Source of the DNA: Chromatiales bacterium
GTDB lineage: Bacteria > Pseudomonadota > Gammaproteobacteria > Steroidobacterales > GCA-2729495
NCBI GenBank assembly: GCA_002729495.1
Contig: PBYE01000008.1
Coordinates: 9,319-73,318 of the forward strand
Direction: 5' to 3'
DNA length: 64,000 nucleotides
In this document: positions 53,601 to 62,148 of the stretch, piece after piece
How positions within the stretch are numbered: the stretch's first letter is position 1
Layout of the letters: each line of letters opens with the position of its first letter
Translations under genes and position numbers: made by a program
The notes under the pieces: model-generated
Seen by the model: only the letters and a program-made list of their open reading frames with translations
Databases searched by the model: none
What the model was told of the DNA's origin: nothing

Positions 53601-54769
53601 AGCCAACAAAAATTCTTGTTACCGGTGCGACGGGATTTATCGGTTCCCGACTTTGTGAACGGCTAAGCCTCGTTCACAATCTCCCCTATCGCGCACTCGT
53701 GCGTAATTTCTCACGTGCCAGCAGGATAGCCCGGGTCGACGCCGAAATGGTTAGTGGCGAGTTGCTGGACAAGCCGGCCCTGGAAAGAGCGCTGGAAGAA
53801 TGCGATGTGGTTATGCATCTCGCGCATTCCGAAGACCGTCTTGCAAAAAAAGAAACCCGGGCGCTGATCGATGTATGTATACAGGCCGGTATACAACGCT
53901 TTGTACATGTCAGTTCGATGGCGGTGTACGGGCCTGAGCCAGGACCTGAATGCTCGTCGGAAGAAACCGCAGTAATCAGTCACTATGGGGAGGCCTATTC
54001 CGATTCGAAGGCCGGTCAGGAAGCGGTTGTCATGGCGGCCGTCAGGAGCCGCAACTTCCCCGCCGTAATCGTCAGGCCAACGGTCGTTTATGGCCCCTAC
54101 AGTGGTTTCGTGCCCCCGGTTATCGATGCGGCTCACCGGGGGCATATAACACTTATTGATGACGGCAAGGGTGTCTGTAACGCGGTATACGTCGACGATG
54201 TTTGCGACGCCATTGTCGCGGCCATGCTTGCCGACAATGTTATAGGCGGCGCTTTTGTTATCAATGGTGACACGCCGGTGAGCTGGCGCGAGTTTAATCT
54301 GCAACTGGCCAGTATGGCGGGCAAGCCCTTCGATGTAAGCAACCTGGCATCAGCTGATATCAGGGAATACTGGCACTCGCAGGCACCACGGTTTACGGAC
54401 AACTTTCGTCAGTTGGCGGGCCTGCTTGCCTCAAATGACTTTCATGCCGAGTTATCGCGGGTGCCGCTTTTCGAGTCGTTCCTGGGCTGGGCCAAGAATT
54501 CCCTGGGCGAACGACTCAGCGATCAGCAGAAGTTACGCATCAAGCTGAAACTGGGTTACAGCAATGCGCCGGCGCCGCGATCGGCGACAAGCGTCGAATG
54601 GCCCGACCCGGGCCGGCTGGTCAGGGAGTGTTATCCGATAGTGATATCTAACCAGAAGGCAAAGAACGCGCTCGGCTGGGCGCCGGCTTACAGTTTCGAG
54701 GACGGTGTACAACTTACGGGCCAGTGGCTGAAATTTGTACGTATGATCGAGGGGCACGGCGACGCCTGA
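53597..54769 (+). CDS. NAD-dependent epimerase/dehydratase (extended SDR)
   Basis: This 390-residue extended SDR has the glycine motif KILVTGATGFIGSRLCERL, an HLAHSED segment in place of the usual HLAA, the catalytic YSDSK (Y-x3-K) near 135, and the IVRPTVVYGPYSGFVPP block. A C-terminal substrate domain ends with KNALGWAPAYSFEDGVQLT. It probably converts a nucleotide sugar (epimerisation, dehydration or reduction) together with the Gfo/Idh/MocA enzyme encoded just upstream, whose stop it overlaps by 4 bases. A stretch at about 285-315 (FLGWAKNSLGERLSDQQKLR) looks like an insert. Confidence 0.88.
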   Translation: MKPTKILVTGATGFIGSRLCERLSLVHNLPYRALVRNFSRASRIARVDAEMVSGELLDKPALERALEECDVVMHLAHSEDRLAKKETRALIDVCIQAGIQRFVHVSSMAVYGPEPGPECSSEETAVISHYGEAYSDSKAGQEAVVMAAVRSRNFPAVIVRPTVVYGPYSGFVPPVIDAAHRGHITLIDDGKGVCNAVYVDDVCDAIVAAMLADNVIGGAFVINGDTPVSWREFNLQLASMAGKPFDVSNLASADIREYWHSQAPRFTDNFRQLAGLLASNDFHAELSRVPLFESFLGWAKNSLGERLSDQQKLRIKLKLGYSNAPAPRSATSVEWPDPGRLVRECYPIVISNQKAKNALGWAPAYSFEDGVQLTGQWLKFVRMIEGHGDA

Positions 54770-54789
54770 TCGGCAACGGGCCCAAGCCC

Positions 54790-55749
54790 TTAAGTGCGGC
54801 GTTTTCGGGCCCAGTCCTCGCCCATGACCAGGACGATCAGCATGGCTATTACGGCCTTGTGCAGCAGTAAAGTGGGCCAGTAAGCAATGGCCCTCAGCAG
54901 GGTAGACCGTGACCTGGAGAACTGCCAGTTCTCCACAAAGGCCTGTGAATTCCTGAAATAGCGGTTGCCGTAAGCTTTGCGACGTTGCCACCATGACACC
55001 TGCACGTTAAGCGAGCGAAATATTTTGTCGAGGACCATCAGATCGGTCTTCAGCAGTCGCTCAGCATTTTTTGGCGCAGACAGGCCTTCACCGGTTTTCC
55101 GGTACCGGAATAACTGATCGGCATAAACGGCAGTCTTATATTTCAGCGCAAGTCGAATAAATAAATCCCAGTCTTCGCTGCCGTTAAACAGAGTCTCATC
55201 AAATCGTTGTACTTCTTCCAGGCATGCTCTGCGAACCAGCAGGCCCGAGGGCGATCCCAGCGCATTGCGCATCAGGTTGTCACTGATATCCGACCTGTCG
55301 ATCAGCAGTGGCTCATGGCTGATCCAGAAAGAGTTGCCGTAGGCTTCAGAAACAACCTTACCGATAACTTGTCCGTCCGAATCCACTTCGATACAGTCCG
55401 AGCCAAGTGCGGCAATATCCGGATAGCGTTGCATTACCTCCAGTTGCTTTGCCGTCTTTTCCGGCAACCACGCGTCGTCTGAATCGAGAAAAGCAATGTA
55501 CTCGCCCCGGGCAACTTCCAGGCCGGCATTTCTTGCCCTCGCGACCCCGCTGTTTTCTTGCGAAAGCAGCGTGATGCGATCGCCGAAGCCCTGCAACAGC
55601 TCTTCCGTTCTGTCGGTGGAGCCGTCGTTGACGACAATAACCTCCAGCAAGTCTGCCGTCTGCGCAAGTACACTCTCGACCGTTTCGACTATATAAGTCT
55701 CCGCATTGTAGGCAGGAATTACGACGCTGATTGTGGGTGCGGAACTCAT
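54790..55749 (-). CDS. Glycosyltransferase family 2
   Basis: This 319-residue GT-A enzyme has ISVVIPAYNAETYIVETVES at the start, VVNDGSTDRTEELL, and the metal-binding Asp cluster in YIAFLDSDDAWLPEKTAKQL near 90. A C-terminal part includes NGSEDWDLFIRLALKYKTAV, the acceptor-side ED motif. The end is basic (GEDWARKRRT) with a hydrophobic helix before it. It adds a sugar to the lipid-linked repeat. It is the last gene of the minus-strand polymerase-GT4-GT2 operon; its start overlaps the GT4 stop by 4 bases. Confidence 0.92.
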   Translation of the reverse strand: MSSAPTISVVIPAYNAETYIVETVESVLAQTADLLEVIVVNDGSTDRTEELLQGFGDRITLLSQENSGVARARNAGLEVARGEYIAFLDSDDAWLPEKTAKQLEVMQRYPDIAALGSDCIEVDSDGQVIGKVVSEAYGNSFWISHEPLLIDRSDISDNLMRNALGSPSGLLVRRACLEEVQRFDETLFNGSEDWDLFIRLALKYKTAVYADQLFRYRKTGEGLSAPKNAERLLKTDLMVLDKIFRSLNVQVSWWQRRKAYGNRYFRNSQAFVENWQFSRSRSTLLRAIAYWPTLLLHKAVIAMLIVLVMGEDWARKRRT

Positions 55750-56933
55750 GACAATGGATTCTCTGTGAAATCATCCATGAACAGCTGTTTTAAGGCTTCT
55801 GCATTATCGCCCCACCCGGTTGCATTGACTGTTGATTCAACCGCAGGCCCAGCCGGTTTATGCTCCAGCACCGAGGCAATCGCAGCGGTCAGTGCCCGGG
55901 GATCCCCGGGGGGAGTAAGCCGGCCGTTCGAGTCGTCAATAATTTCCGGAATACCGCCGACTGCAGTCGCAACGACGGGCAGTCCACAAGCCAGGCCCTC
56001 CAGCACTACGTTGGGCAATCCTTCATGGTGGCTGGGGAGGCAAAGAAAATCTGCCGCATTCATCCAGTCTGCCAGGACCGTGTGCTCTACCTGCCCCGCA
56101 AACTGGATCGCTGACTCCATTCCAGCGGCCCGGACGCGTTCCCGCAGCTTTCCCTCGAGTGGGCCGGCCCCGATGACATAGAACACAAGATCATGTTTGC
56201 TGCATAACTCGGGGGTTAGCGCATCCAGCAGATCATCGAGACCCTTGACCCTGACGAGATTGCCGACAAACAGGCCAATTGCGCCGGCATGCTGTAACCC
56301 GAGCCTGCGGCGGCACTCACCCTGTTCCCGCGGACAAAAACTTTGCCGGTCTATCCCGTTGTAAACGGTACGAATGCGCTCGGCCGGTACGCCGCAGTGG
56401 ATAAGCTGATTACGCAGATAATTGCTGACCGCAATTACACCTGTTGCTCTTGACAGCGCGCGAACGGTAAGTGCCCGCCTTAGCGTTCTGCTACCCAGTA
56501 ACTGGGCGACATCCGTTCCATGCACCTTTACATATACCGGCACTCCAAAGAAACGCGCCAACATTACTGCTGCGTAACCATCGGGGAACGCCCATGTTGA
56601 ATACACAACATCAGGCGGATTGCGCCACTGTCGCGCCCAAGCCGGCAATACCGAAATGGCCAGTAAAAAACCATTCAGAAAACGCAGTATTTTTGGAATC
56701 AGCCAGGCCGTCGGATAGCGCACCCTAAGGCCCTCCCACTCATGACCGCCGCGCGGTCCCCAGCCTTTCCCGGAGCTGGTGTATTGCAGTCTGCGAGCCA
56801 GTTCGATCGGGCTGATTACCGTTACATCCACACCTGCAAGATTATTTAGTGCTGCGAACTGAAGATGATTGAAGCGCGCTCGCAGTGGCTCGCAGGTATT
56901 TGGATACAGATTGCTAAAAGCTAGTATGTGCAT
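55746..56933 (-). CDS. Glycosyltransferase family 4
   Basis: This 395-residue GT-B enzyme opens MHILAFSNLYPNTCEPLRAR, then VDVTVISPIELARR. The donor domain has AIGLFVGNLVRVKGLDDLLD, VFYVIGAGPLEGKLRERVRA, CLPSHHEGLPNVVLEGLACG (E-x7-E) and PVVATAVGGIPEIIDDSNGR, all typical GT4 blocks. It contributes one sugar linkage to the repeat unit. It overlaps the GT2 start by 4 bases and begins 35 bases after the polymerase/ligase stop, so all three are probably one operon. Confidence 0.9.
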   Translation of the reverse strand: MHILAFSNLYPNTCEPLRARFNHLQFAALNNLAGVDVTVISPIELARRLQYTSSGKGWGPRGGHEWEGLRVRYPTAWLIPKILRFLNGFLLAISVLPAWARQWRNPPDVVYSTWAFPDGYAAVMLARFFGVPVYVKVHGTDVAQLLGSRTLRRALTVRALSRATGVIAVSNYLRNQLIHCGVPAERIRTVYNGIDRQSFCPREQGECRRRLGLQHAGAIGLFVGNLVRVKGLDDLLDALTPELCSKHDLVFYVIGAGPLEGKLRERVRAAGMESAIQFAGQVEHTVLADWMNAADFLCLPSHHEGLPNVVLEGLACGLPVVATAVGGIPEIIDDSNGRLTPPGDPRALTAAIASVLEHKPAGPAVESTVNATGWGDNAEALKQLFMDDFTENPLS

Positions 56934-56968
56934 GAATGCAAAAGGCTGCGATATAAGCCAACAGGTTA

Positions 56969-58288
56969 CTAGGCCAGGAATAAGCCTACTTTCATGCCCA
57001 GATAGGAGACCATGACGGTAAACAGCCAGAAATAGAAAACTTTCATGATGTTGCCTTTTAGCTGAATCACTTCAGTAATGTTTGGCCAGCGACGTCTGCA
57101 ATTCTGGTAGTGAGCTACCACAAGACCGCACCAGATAAATAAAGTAATATCAAAGGCACGGCTAAGAAACAGCCCCGCAGAACAGAAAGCTAACAGAGAA
57201 AACATCAGGGCCCTGGCCATTTTCTGCTGGGTCAGATACTCGGCTACCTCTCCGGGATTCTCGATAATGTCATCAGGTACTCCAGCCCGCTGAAACCTGT
57301 ACATCATGTACAGGGAGAGGCCCAGAAATGCATTCCACACAAAAGCACCGAGAAAACCCAACTCGGCCAGCACAACCACGAAAGAATTATGCGCTGTCAT
57401 GAAAAAATGCTCGCCGAACCTGCCGACCCCGACACCCAGAAATGGCTCCAGTCGAAACATGTTGAAGCCTGCATACCAGGCTTCAAACCTAAACAGCGCA
57501 GAATCATCCAGTTCGCCTGCGGCGAGCATTTCCCTGAAGCGGGATGGCGCCATGACAAATGCCAGCGGGCCCAGTACAGACACGAGGATTGCGGTGCGCA
57601 AAAGACCGAAACGCAACCAGAAATAAAACCCTACCGTAGCAGCCAGCCCAACAATTGTACCCCTCGAATTAGTCAGGTAGATCGCATAAAGAATCGATGC
57701 CAGTGAAGCGATTAACAAAGCTCGCCACACAAAGAAACTTGCATCGTAATAAAGGTATAGAAGTACTGGTATGGACGTAACAAAGAGCAGGCCCAGATCG
57801 TTCGGGTCGTTGAATATTCCTACATAGGTAATGCGACCGGAAAGCAGCGTCGCACCACTCCAGCCAGTGCCTGATTCAACCTGGGTAATACCATGCCAGG
57901 CCATTACCGTTGCAGCCAGGACAATAATCTTCAGTAGCAACACTAAGCGAGGAGTGGTATCTGCAGTACAGGCGATCAGAACAAACAGGCCGATAATCGG
58001 AAGGTCTTTGCGAAATATAAGTACTGCACCACCGGCCCAGTCACTGGCAATCATGGACAAACACATGACTACCAGCAAGAGAGGCGCAAGATAGAACTGT
58101 GGCGCTTCGAAATCACGCCGACCATACAGGAACCAGGCCACGAAACTGGCAAGCATTAAAACAGGCAGAATCGGTATATCGGTTATCGGGCTATGCGTGT
58201 ATTCATGTGGTCGCAGCAATACGATCACAACGTAAGCTGTTAACAGGTAGAAAGGCAGAGCCCAATTATTTATTCTTATGACGCTCAT
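56969..58288 (-). CDS. O-antigen ligase/polymerase-like membrane protein, exosortase A-associated type
   Basis: This 439-residue polytopic membrane protein has about 10-12 helices. The N-terminal YVVIVLLRPHEYTHSPITDI, the central GRITYVGIFNDPNDLGLLFV, YLTNSRGTIVGLAATVGFYF and the periplasmic loop with VGVGRFGEHFFMTAHNSFVV match the Wzy/O-ligase group found in XrtA-type loci. It probably polymerises lipid-linked repeat units in the periplasm or ligates them to an acceptor. It is the first gene of the minus-strand operon with GT4 and GT2. Confidence 0.87.
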   Translation of the reverse strand: MSVIRINNWALPFYLLTAYVVIVLLRPHEYTHSPITDIPILPVLMLASFVAWFLYGRRDFEAPQFYLAPLLLVVMCLSMIASDWAGGAVLIFRKDLPIIGLFVLIACTADTTPRLVLLLKIIVLAATVMAWHGITQVESGTGWSGATLLSGRITYVGIFNDPNDLGLLFVTSIPVLLYLYYDASFFVWRALLIASLASILYAIYLTNSRGTIVGLAATVGFYFWLRFGLLRTAILVSVLGPLAFVMAPSRFREMLAAGELDDSALFRFEAWYAGFNMFRLEPFLGVGVGRFGEHFFMTAHNSFVVVLAELGFLGAFVWNAFLGLSLYMMYRFQRAGVPDDIIENPGEVAEYLTQQKMARALMFSLLAFCSAGLFLSRAFDITLFIWCGLVVAHYQNCRRRWPNITEVIQLKGNIMKVFYFWLFTVMVSYLGMKVGLFLA

Positions 58289-58699
58289 GGTGGCCAGTTA
58301 ATCGAAAATTATTGTTAGTGTCCGGTACCAGGTTCAAGGCTGGGAAAATTATCTGCTTGTTTACGGATGCGCGCGCCGGATGCATTCGGATCAGGCGCAA
58401 AAAACCTTTAGGGTTATACTCTAGCGCCTTGTTTATCAAAGATTTGAGCGGTGATTTAGGCCCATCTGATTGAGGGTGTCAAGTAGCGCACAATCGGCAG
58501 TTCCCTTATGTCACCTGGGGCGTATAAACAGCGTCTTCGAATCTGTATCCAGCTTAAGTTTAATAGCGACGGGGTATTCAAGGCCTTTCAAAGCTTGGAT
58601 GCTGCGGCATATTCCAGGATGTGACCTGTACAATTGTGGATATCAGGCATTCGTGAGATGCTCCGCCGTTCTTGGGGTAACAAATAATAACTACAACCC
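58289..58699. other. 411-base divergent intergenic region
   Basis: This region separates the polymerase/ligase operon from the AAA-FHA gene and should hold both promoters. A TATACT box lies at 58415-58420 on the plus strand, but I see no acceptable -35 element 16-18 bases upstream. If it is used, the transcript has a leader of about 275 bases. I see no strong hairpin, repeat or coding frame here. Confidence 0.3.
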
Positions 58700-59893
58700 A
58701 TGTATCTAGAACATTTCAAACTTGATTGCAGGCCGTTCGAAAGCTCGCCGGATCACAGGTTTATGTACCTGAGCTCCCAGCATGCCAAGGCACTCGCAAA
58801 TATCGAGTTCGGCCTTACCAATCGCGATAATTTCGTGGTTATTTCAGGCGATATCGGGGTAGGAAAAACCACCCTGCTCAACCAGGTTCTGGAAGACCTG
58901 CCACGTGATGTTGTTATTGCACACCTTACCCATACAACCCTTACCCCTACAGAGCTTTTGCAGAATATCCTGCTTGAGTTCAAGATTGAGTCATTCAAAA
59001 AGAATAAGGTTTACCTGTTGAAGCTGCTGACGAACTACTTTCGGAAGCAGAAAGAAGCGGGCAAACAGGTAGCGATCCTTATTGATGAAGCTCAGAACCT
59101 GAGCAAGAAGTCGCTTGAAGAGCTGCGGTTGCTGTCATGCCAGGAACTCGACTTATCAGGACTCGTGAGCATTGTCCTGCTTGGTCAACCTGAACTGAAC
59201 AGGATGATCGACTCGCCTGAGCTCGAACAGTTAAGCCAGCGCACACGAATCCGCCAGCACATTCTTCCGCTGAATGAAAAAGAAACCAGTGAGTACCTGG
59301 CACGCCGGCTTGAAGTGGCTGGTGGCAAGATTAAGAAAATAATGACTGCTAAAGCCATTGACCTGGTCTTTGCCTATACCTCGGGTACACCTCGCATGGT
59401 CAACACACTTTGCGAAATGGCATTCACGGCAGCCTGGGTCGATAAGGCCAAGAAAGTCGATGTCGCGCACATCGAAAATGCAGCCAAAGAGCTACGCTGG
59501 CAGGTGCCTACAGCTACTGTTCAAACCCTTTCCGAGGACGTGGAGACTGATGAACCAAGAGGCTGGTTGCTGCAAACCGATACAAGCAAGAGGGAAAAAT
59601 GGGTTCCGATTGATGAACTGCCCTTCTTCCTGGGCCGGTCCGCGACGACGAGCCTGCAGCTTCGCCATCCGCATATCAGCCGCCGGCATGCCTTTATCGA
59701 TGGACATGACGGCGAGTTATTTGTGCAGGATTACAATAGTTATAATGGCACATACGTCAACGGCAAGCGTATACGGCGTGAGCACCAACTCACCGACGCG
59801 GACATAATCGGTTTTGGTGGTGGCCTCCAGCTTATATTTCATAGTCAGGCAGAGGCGCCGGCCGAGGCCGGCATCAAAGCAATACCGGCCTGA
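58700..59893 (+). CDS. XrtA-locus AAA ATPase fused to a C-terminal FHA domain
   Basis: This 397-residue protein has a GspA/ExeA-like AAA ATPase domain at about 1-270. It opens MYLEHFKLDCRPFESSPDHR, with Walker A GDIGVGKT at 50-57, Walker B VAILIDEAQN at 124-133 and the sensor region QRTRIRQHILPL. It is followed by an FHA domain at about 305-380 with FLGRSATTSLQL, HISRRHAFIDG and the NSYNGTYVNGKRI block. FHA domains bind phosphothreonine peptides. The ATPase of XrtA-type loci is usually, as I recall, about 270 residues without FHA. The fusion suggests assembly or secretion controlled by a Ser/Thr kinase encoded elsewhere. The glycosyltransferase gene follows after 82 bases. Confidence 0.88.
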   Translation: MYLEHFKLDCRPFESSPDHRFMYLSSQHAKALANIEFGLTNRDNFVVISGDIGVGKTTLLNQVLEDLPRDVVIAHLTHTTLTPTELLQNILLEFKIESFKKNKVYLLKLLTNYFRKQKEAGKQVAILIDEAQNLSKKSLEELRLLSCQELDLSGLVSIVLLGQPELNRMIDSPELEQLSQRTRIRQHILPLNEKETSEYLARRLEVAGGKIKKIMTAKAIDLVFAYTSGTPRMVNTLCEMAFTAAWVDKAKKVDVAHIENAAKELRWQVPTATVQTLSEDVETDEPRGWLLQTDTSKREKWVPIDELPFFLGRSATTSLQLRHPHISRRHAFIDGHDGELFVQDYNSYNGTYVNGKRIRREHQLTDADIIGFGGGLQLIFHSQAEAPAEAGIKAIPA

Positions 59894-59975
59894 CAGGCAG
59901 TCCAACTTCTCACGCCTGTCATGGCCCGGGAGCCACGCAACATTAATCTGCCTCCCTGTAGCGAGTAACCACCCG

Positions 59976-61100
59976 ATGTGGGAAGCAATTTTCTGGCTAT
60001 CTGCGGGAACCATTGTCTACATCTATTTCGGTTACCCGCTTCTGATTGCAGCAGCAGGCAAGCTGTTTGCACGCCCTGTTGCCCGCTCCGCATTTACGCC
60101 TGACATCACGGTCATCGTCGTGGTCCACAACGAGGAGGCCGCAATCCGCAAGAAGCTTTACAACCTTCTTGGCCAGGATTATCCGCCGGACAAAATGACC
60201 ATTGTCGTGGCCTCGGACGGCTCAACAGACAGCACCGTTCAGGTCGTTGAATCACTTGATGACACTCGTATCCAGCTACTCAATTTCGACGAGCAGCGCG
60301 GTAAAGCGGCATGCCTTAACGATGCCGTTGCCAGCTGCGACACAGACTTCATCATCTTTGCTGACGCGCGCCAGAGATTCGCGGATTGCGCACTGCGTAA
60401 ACTGGTCGAAAACTTTGCCGACCCTTCCGTGGGCGCTGTCAGCGGCGAACTGATCATCGAAACTGAAACAAGATCCGGATTTTCTCAGGGTATCGATTTC
60501 TACTGGCAGTATGAAAAATTTATTCGCCAGGCAGAAGCACGCTGCGGATCGGTCGTCGGGGTTACGGGCGCAATCTATGCATTGCGCAAGTCATGTTACA
60601 AAAATATCCCGAAGGGACTTATCCTGGACGACGTGCTGATCCCCATGAACGCCGTACGCAGCGGTGAGCGCGTGATATTTGAACCGGAAGCACTTGCCTA
60701 CGACATACCTCCACCCAGCCCCGAATGGGAACACAAAAGGAAAGTGCGTACTCTCGCAGGTAATTACCAGTTGGTTCAGCGATCACCCGGTTTGTTATTG
60801 CCCTGGCGAAATCCCATCTGGGTGCAGTTCGTATCCCACAAATTGCTCAGGCTTGTTGCACCGGTATTTTTGCTTGTGGGACTCGTGACGAATATTATTC
60901 TCGTTAACGAGTCGCTGCTGTATACGCTAATCCTGGCTATACAGCTCGTTTTATACGCGGCTGCATTTATCGGGATTATGCTACCGGCCACGCACCAGCT
61001 TTTAGCCATCCGCATCCCCATGACTTTCTGCCTGCTAAACTGGTCTGCCGTTCTGGGCTTTCGGGAATTCGTCGCCCGCCGCAGCGAGCAGCTCTGGTAA
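59976..61100 (+). CDS. Membrane glycosyltransferase family 2
   Basis: This 374-residue protein has an N-terminal membrane helix (IFWLSAGTIVYIYFGYPLLI), then a processive-type GT2 domain: DITVIVVVHNEEAAIRKKLY, VVASDGSTDSTVQVVE, the metal site in FIIFADARQRFADCALRKLV, GAVSGELIIETET and ILDDVLIPM. Two or three C-terminal helices follow (PVFLLVGLVTNIILV, ILAIQLVLYAAAFIGIML). It resembles enzymes that add a sugar at the membrane or extend a chain. The ATG at 59976 is preferred; an in-frame ATG at 59814 lies inside the preceding gene and adds no recognisable sequence. Confidence 0.87.
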   Translation: MWEAIFWLSAGTIVYIYFGYPLLIAAAGKLFARPVARSAFTPDITVIVVVHNEEAAIRKKLYNLLGQDYPPDKMTIVVASDGSTDSTVQVVESLDDTRIQLLNFDEQRGKAACLNDAVASCDTDFIIFADARQRFADCALRKLVENFADPSVGAVSGELIIETETRSGFSQGIDFYWQYEKFIRQAEARCGSVVGVTGAIYALRKSCYKNIPKGLILDDVLIPMNAVRSGERVIFEPEALAYDIPPPSPEWEHKRKVRTLAGNYQLVQRSPGLLLPWRNPIWVQFVSHKLLRLVAPVFLLVGLVTNIILVNESLLYTLILAIQLVLYAAAFIGIMLPATHQLLAIRIPMTFCLLNWSAVLGFREFVARRSEQLW

Positions 61101-61128
61101 GCATACAAACCATTATCAGGATTGATCA

Positions 61129-62148
61129 TTGACCATTTCCTATCAGCGCCGCCGAATTTTACAAGCAACTCCTGCCCTTCTTGCGGCGCCGTGTGTGGCC
61201 GGAATCAGCGCATGTACGTCGAATGACCTGCCACCGCCCGCGGGTGTCCCAATAGGGCCATTCGGAGCAAGTTCTACAGCCGAAGAAGTTACCGCCGGAC
61301 TCGACCTGGGCGGCAAAACGGCGCTGGTGACAGGCTGCAATTCAGGGATCGGCTACGAGACTATGCGTGTCCTTGCGTTGCGAGGCGCACACGTGCTCGG
61401 TGCCGCACGCACGCCGGAAAAGGCCGCGGATGCCTGTACGAGCGTCGAGGGCCGCACAACGCCGGTCGTGGTTGAGCTAACTGAACTTGAAACGATTGCC
61501 GCTACCGCCGAGCAAATACGCGGCATGAATACCCCCATCGACATACTCATCTGCAACGCCGGCATCATGCAGCTGCCGGAACTCGAACGGGTCAATGGCA
61601 TCGAGAAGCAATTCTTCGTAAACCACATCGGCCATTTCGTGCTCGTCAACCAGCTGCTCGAACAGGTCATCGCCGCTCCCCAGGGACGCATCGTCAATGT
61701 CAGCAGTGGTCGTGCCACCGGCAACCCGCCTGACGAAGGTATCCAGTTCGATAACCTGTCGGGTGAGCGTGGCTACGACCCGAGCAAGGCTTACGGGCAA
61801 TCCAAACTGGCAAATGTTCTGTTTACCCTGGAGCTCGCAAAGCGCCTGCAGGGCACCCGCGCGACGGCAAACGCGTTACGCCCGGGGGTCATAGCAACGA
61901 ACCTCGGCCGGCACCTGCCTCGCTGGCAAGTCATCGCACTGGAAACCGTCGGCTCACTGTTCACCAAGACCATGGGCCAGGGGGCGGCAACCACCTGTTA
62001 CGTCGCGACGGCGCCGGCGCTCAGCGAGACGAGCGGCTATTTCTTTGAACACTGCAACCCGATACGTGCCGGCGGCTACACCGAAGATACCGAGATGGCT
62101 GCAAAACTGTGGGCGGCGTCGGAAGAGATCGCTGCAGGCTATGTCTGA
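61129..62148 (+). CDS. Exported short-chain dehydrogenase/reductase with Tat-like lipoprotein signal
   Basis: This 339-residue SDR has the cofactor motif GKTALVTGCNSGIGYETMRV near 65, ILICNAGIM, NVSSGRATG and the catalytic Tyr/Lys in SKAYGQSKLANVLF. A secretion-like N-terminus precedes the domain: YQRRRILQATPALLAAPCVA then GISAC, which combines an RR-x-IL Tat-like motif with a lipobox. The start is a TTG at 61129 with CAGGA 8 bases upstream. SDRs normally work in the cytoplasm with NAD(P), so export is unexpected and suggests Tat transport of cofactor-loaded enzyme. Its 3' end overlaps the convergent MATE gene by 10 bases. Confidence 0.82.
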   Translation: MTISYQRRRILQATPALLAAPCVAGISACTSNDLPPPAGVPIGPFGASSTAEEVTAGLDLGGKTALVTGCNSGIGYETMRVLALRGAHVLGAARTPEKAADACTSVEGRTTPVVVELTELETIAATAEQIRGMNTPIDILICNAGIMQLPELERVNGIEKQFFVNHIGHFVLVNQLLEQVIAAPQGRIVNVSSGRATGNPPDEGIQFDNLSGERGYDPSKAYGQSKLANVLFTLELAKRLQGTRATANALRPGVIATNLGRHLPRWQVIALETVGSLFTKTMGQGAATTCYVATAPALSETSGYFFEHCNPIRAGGYTEDTEMAAKLWAASEEIAAGYV

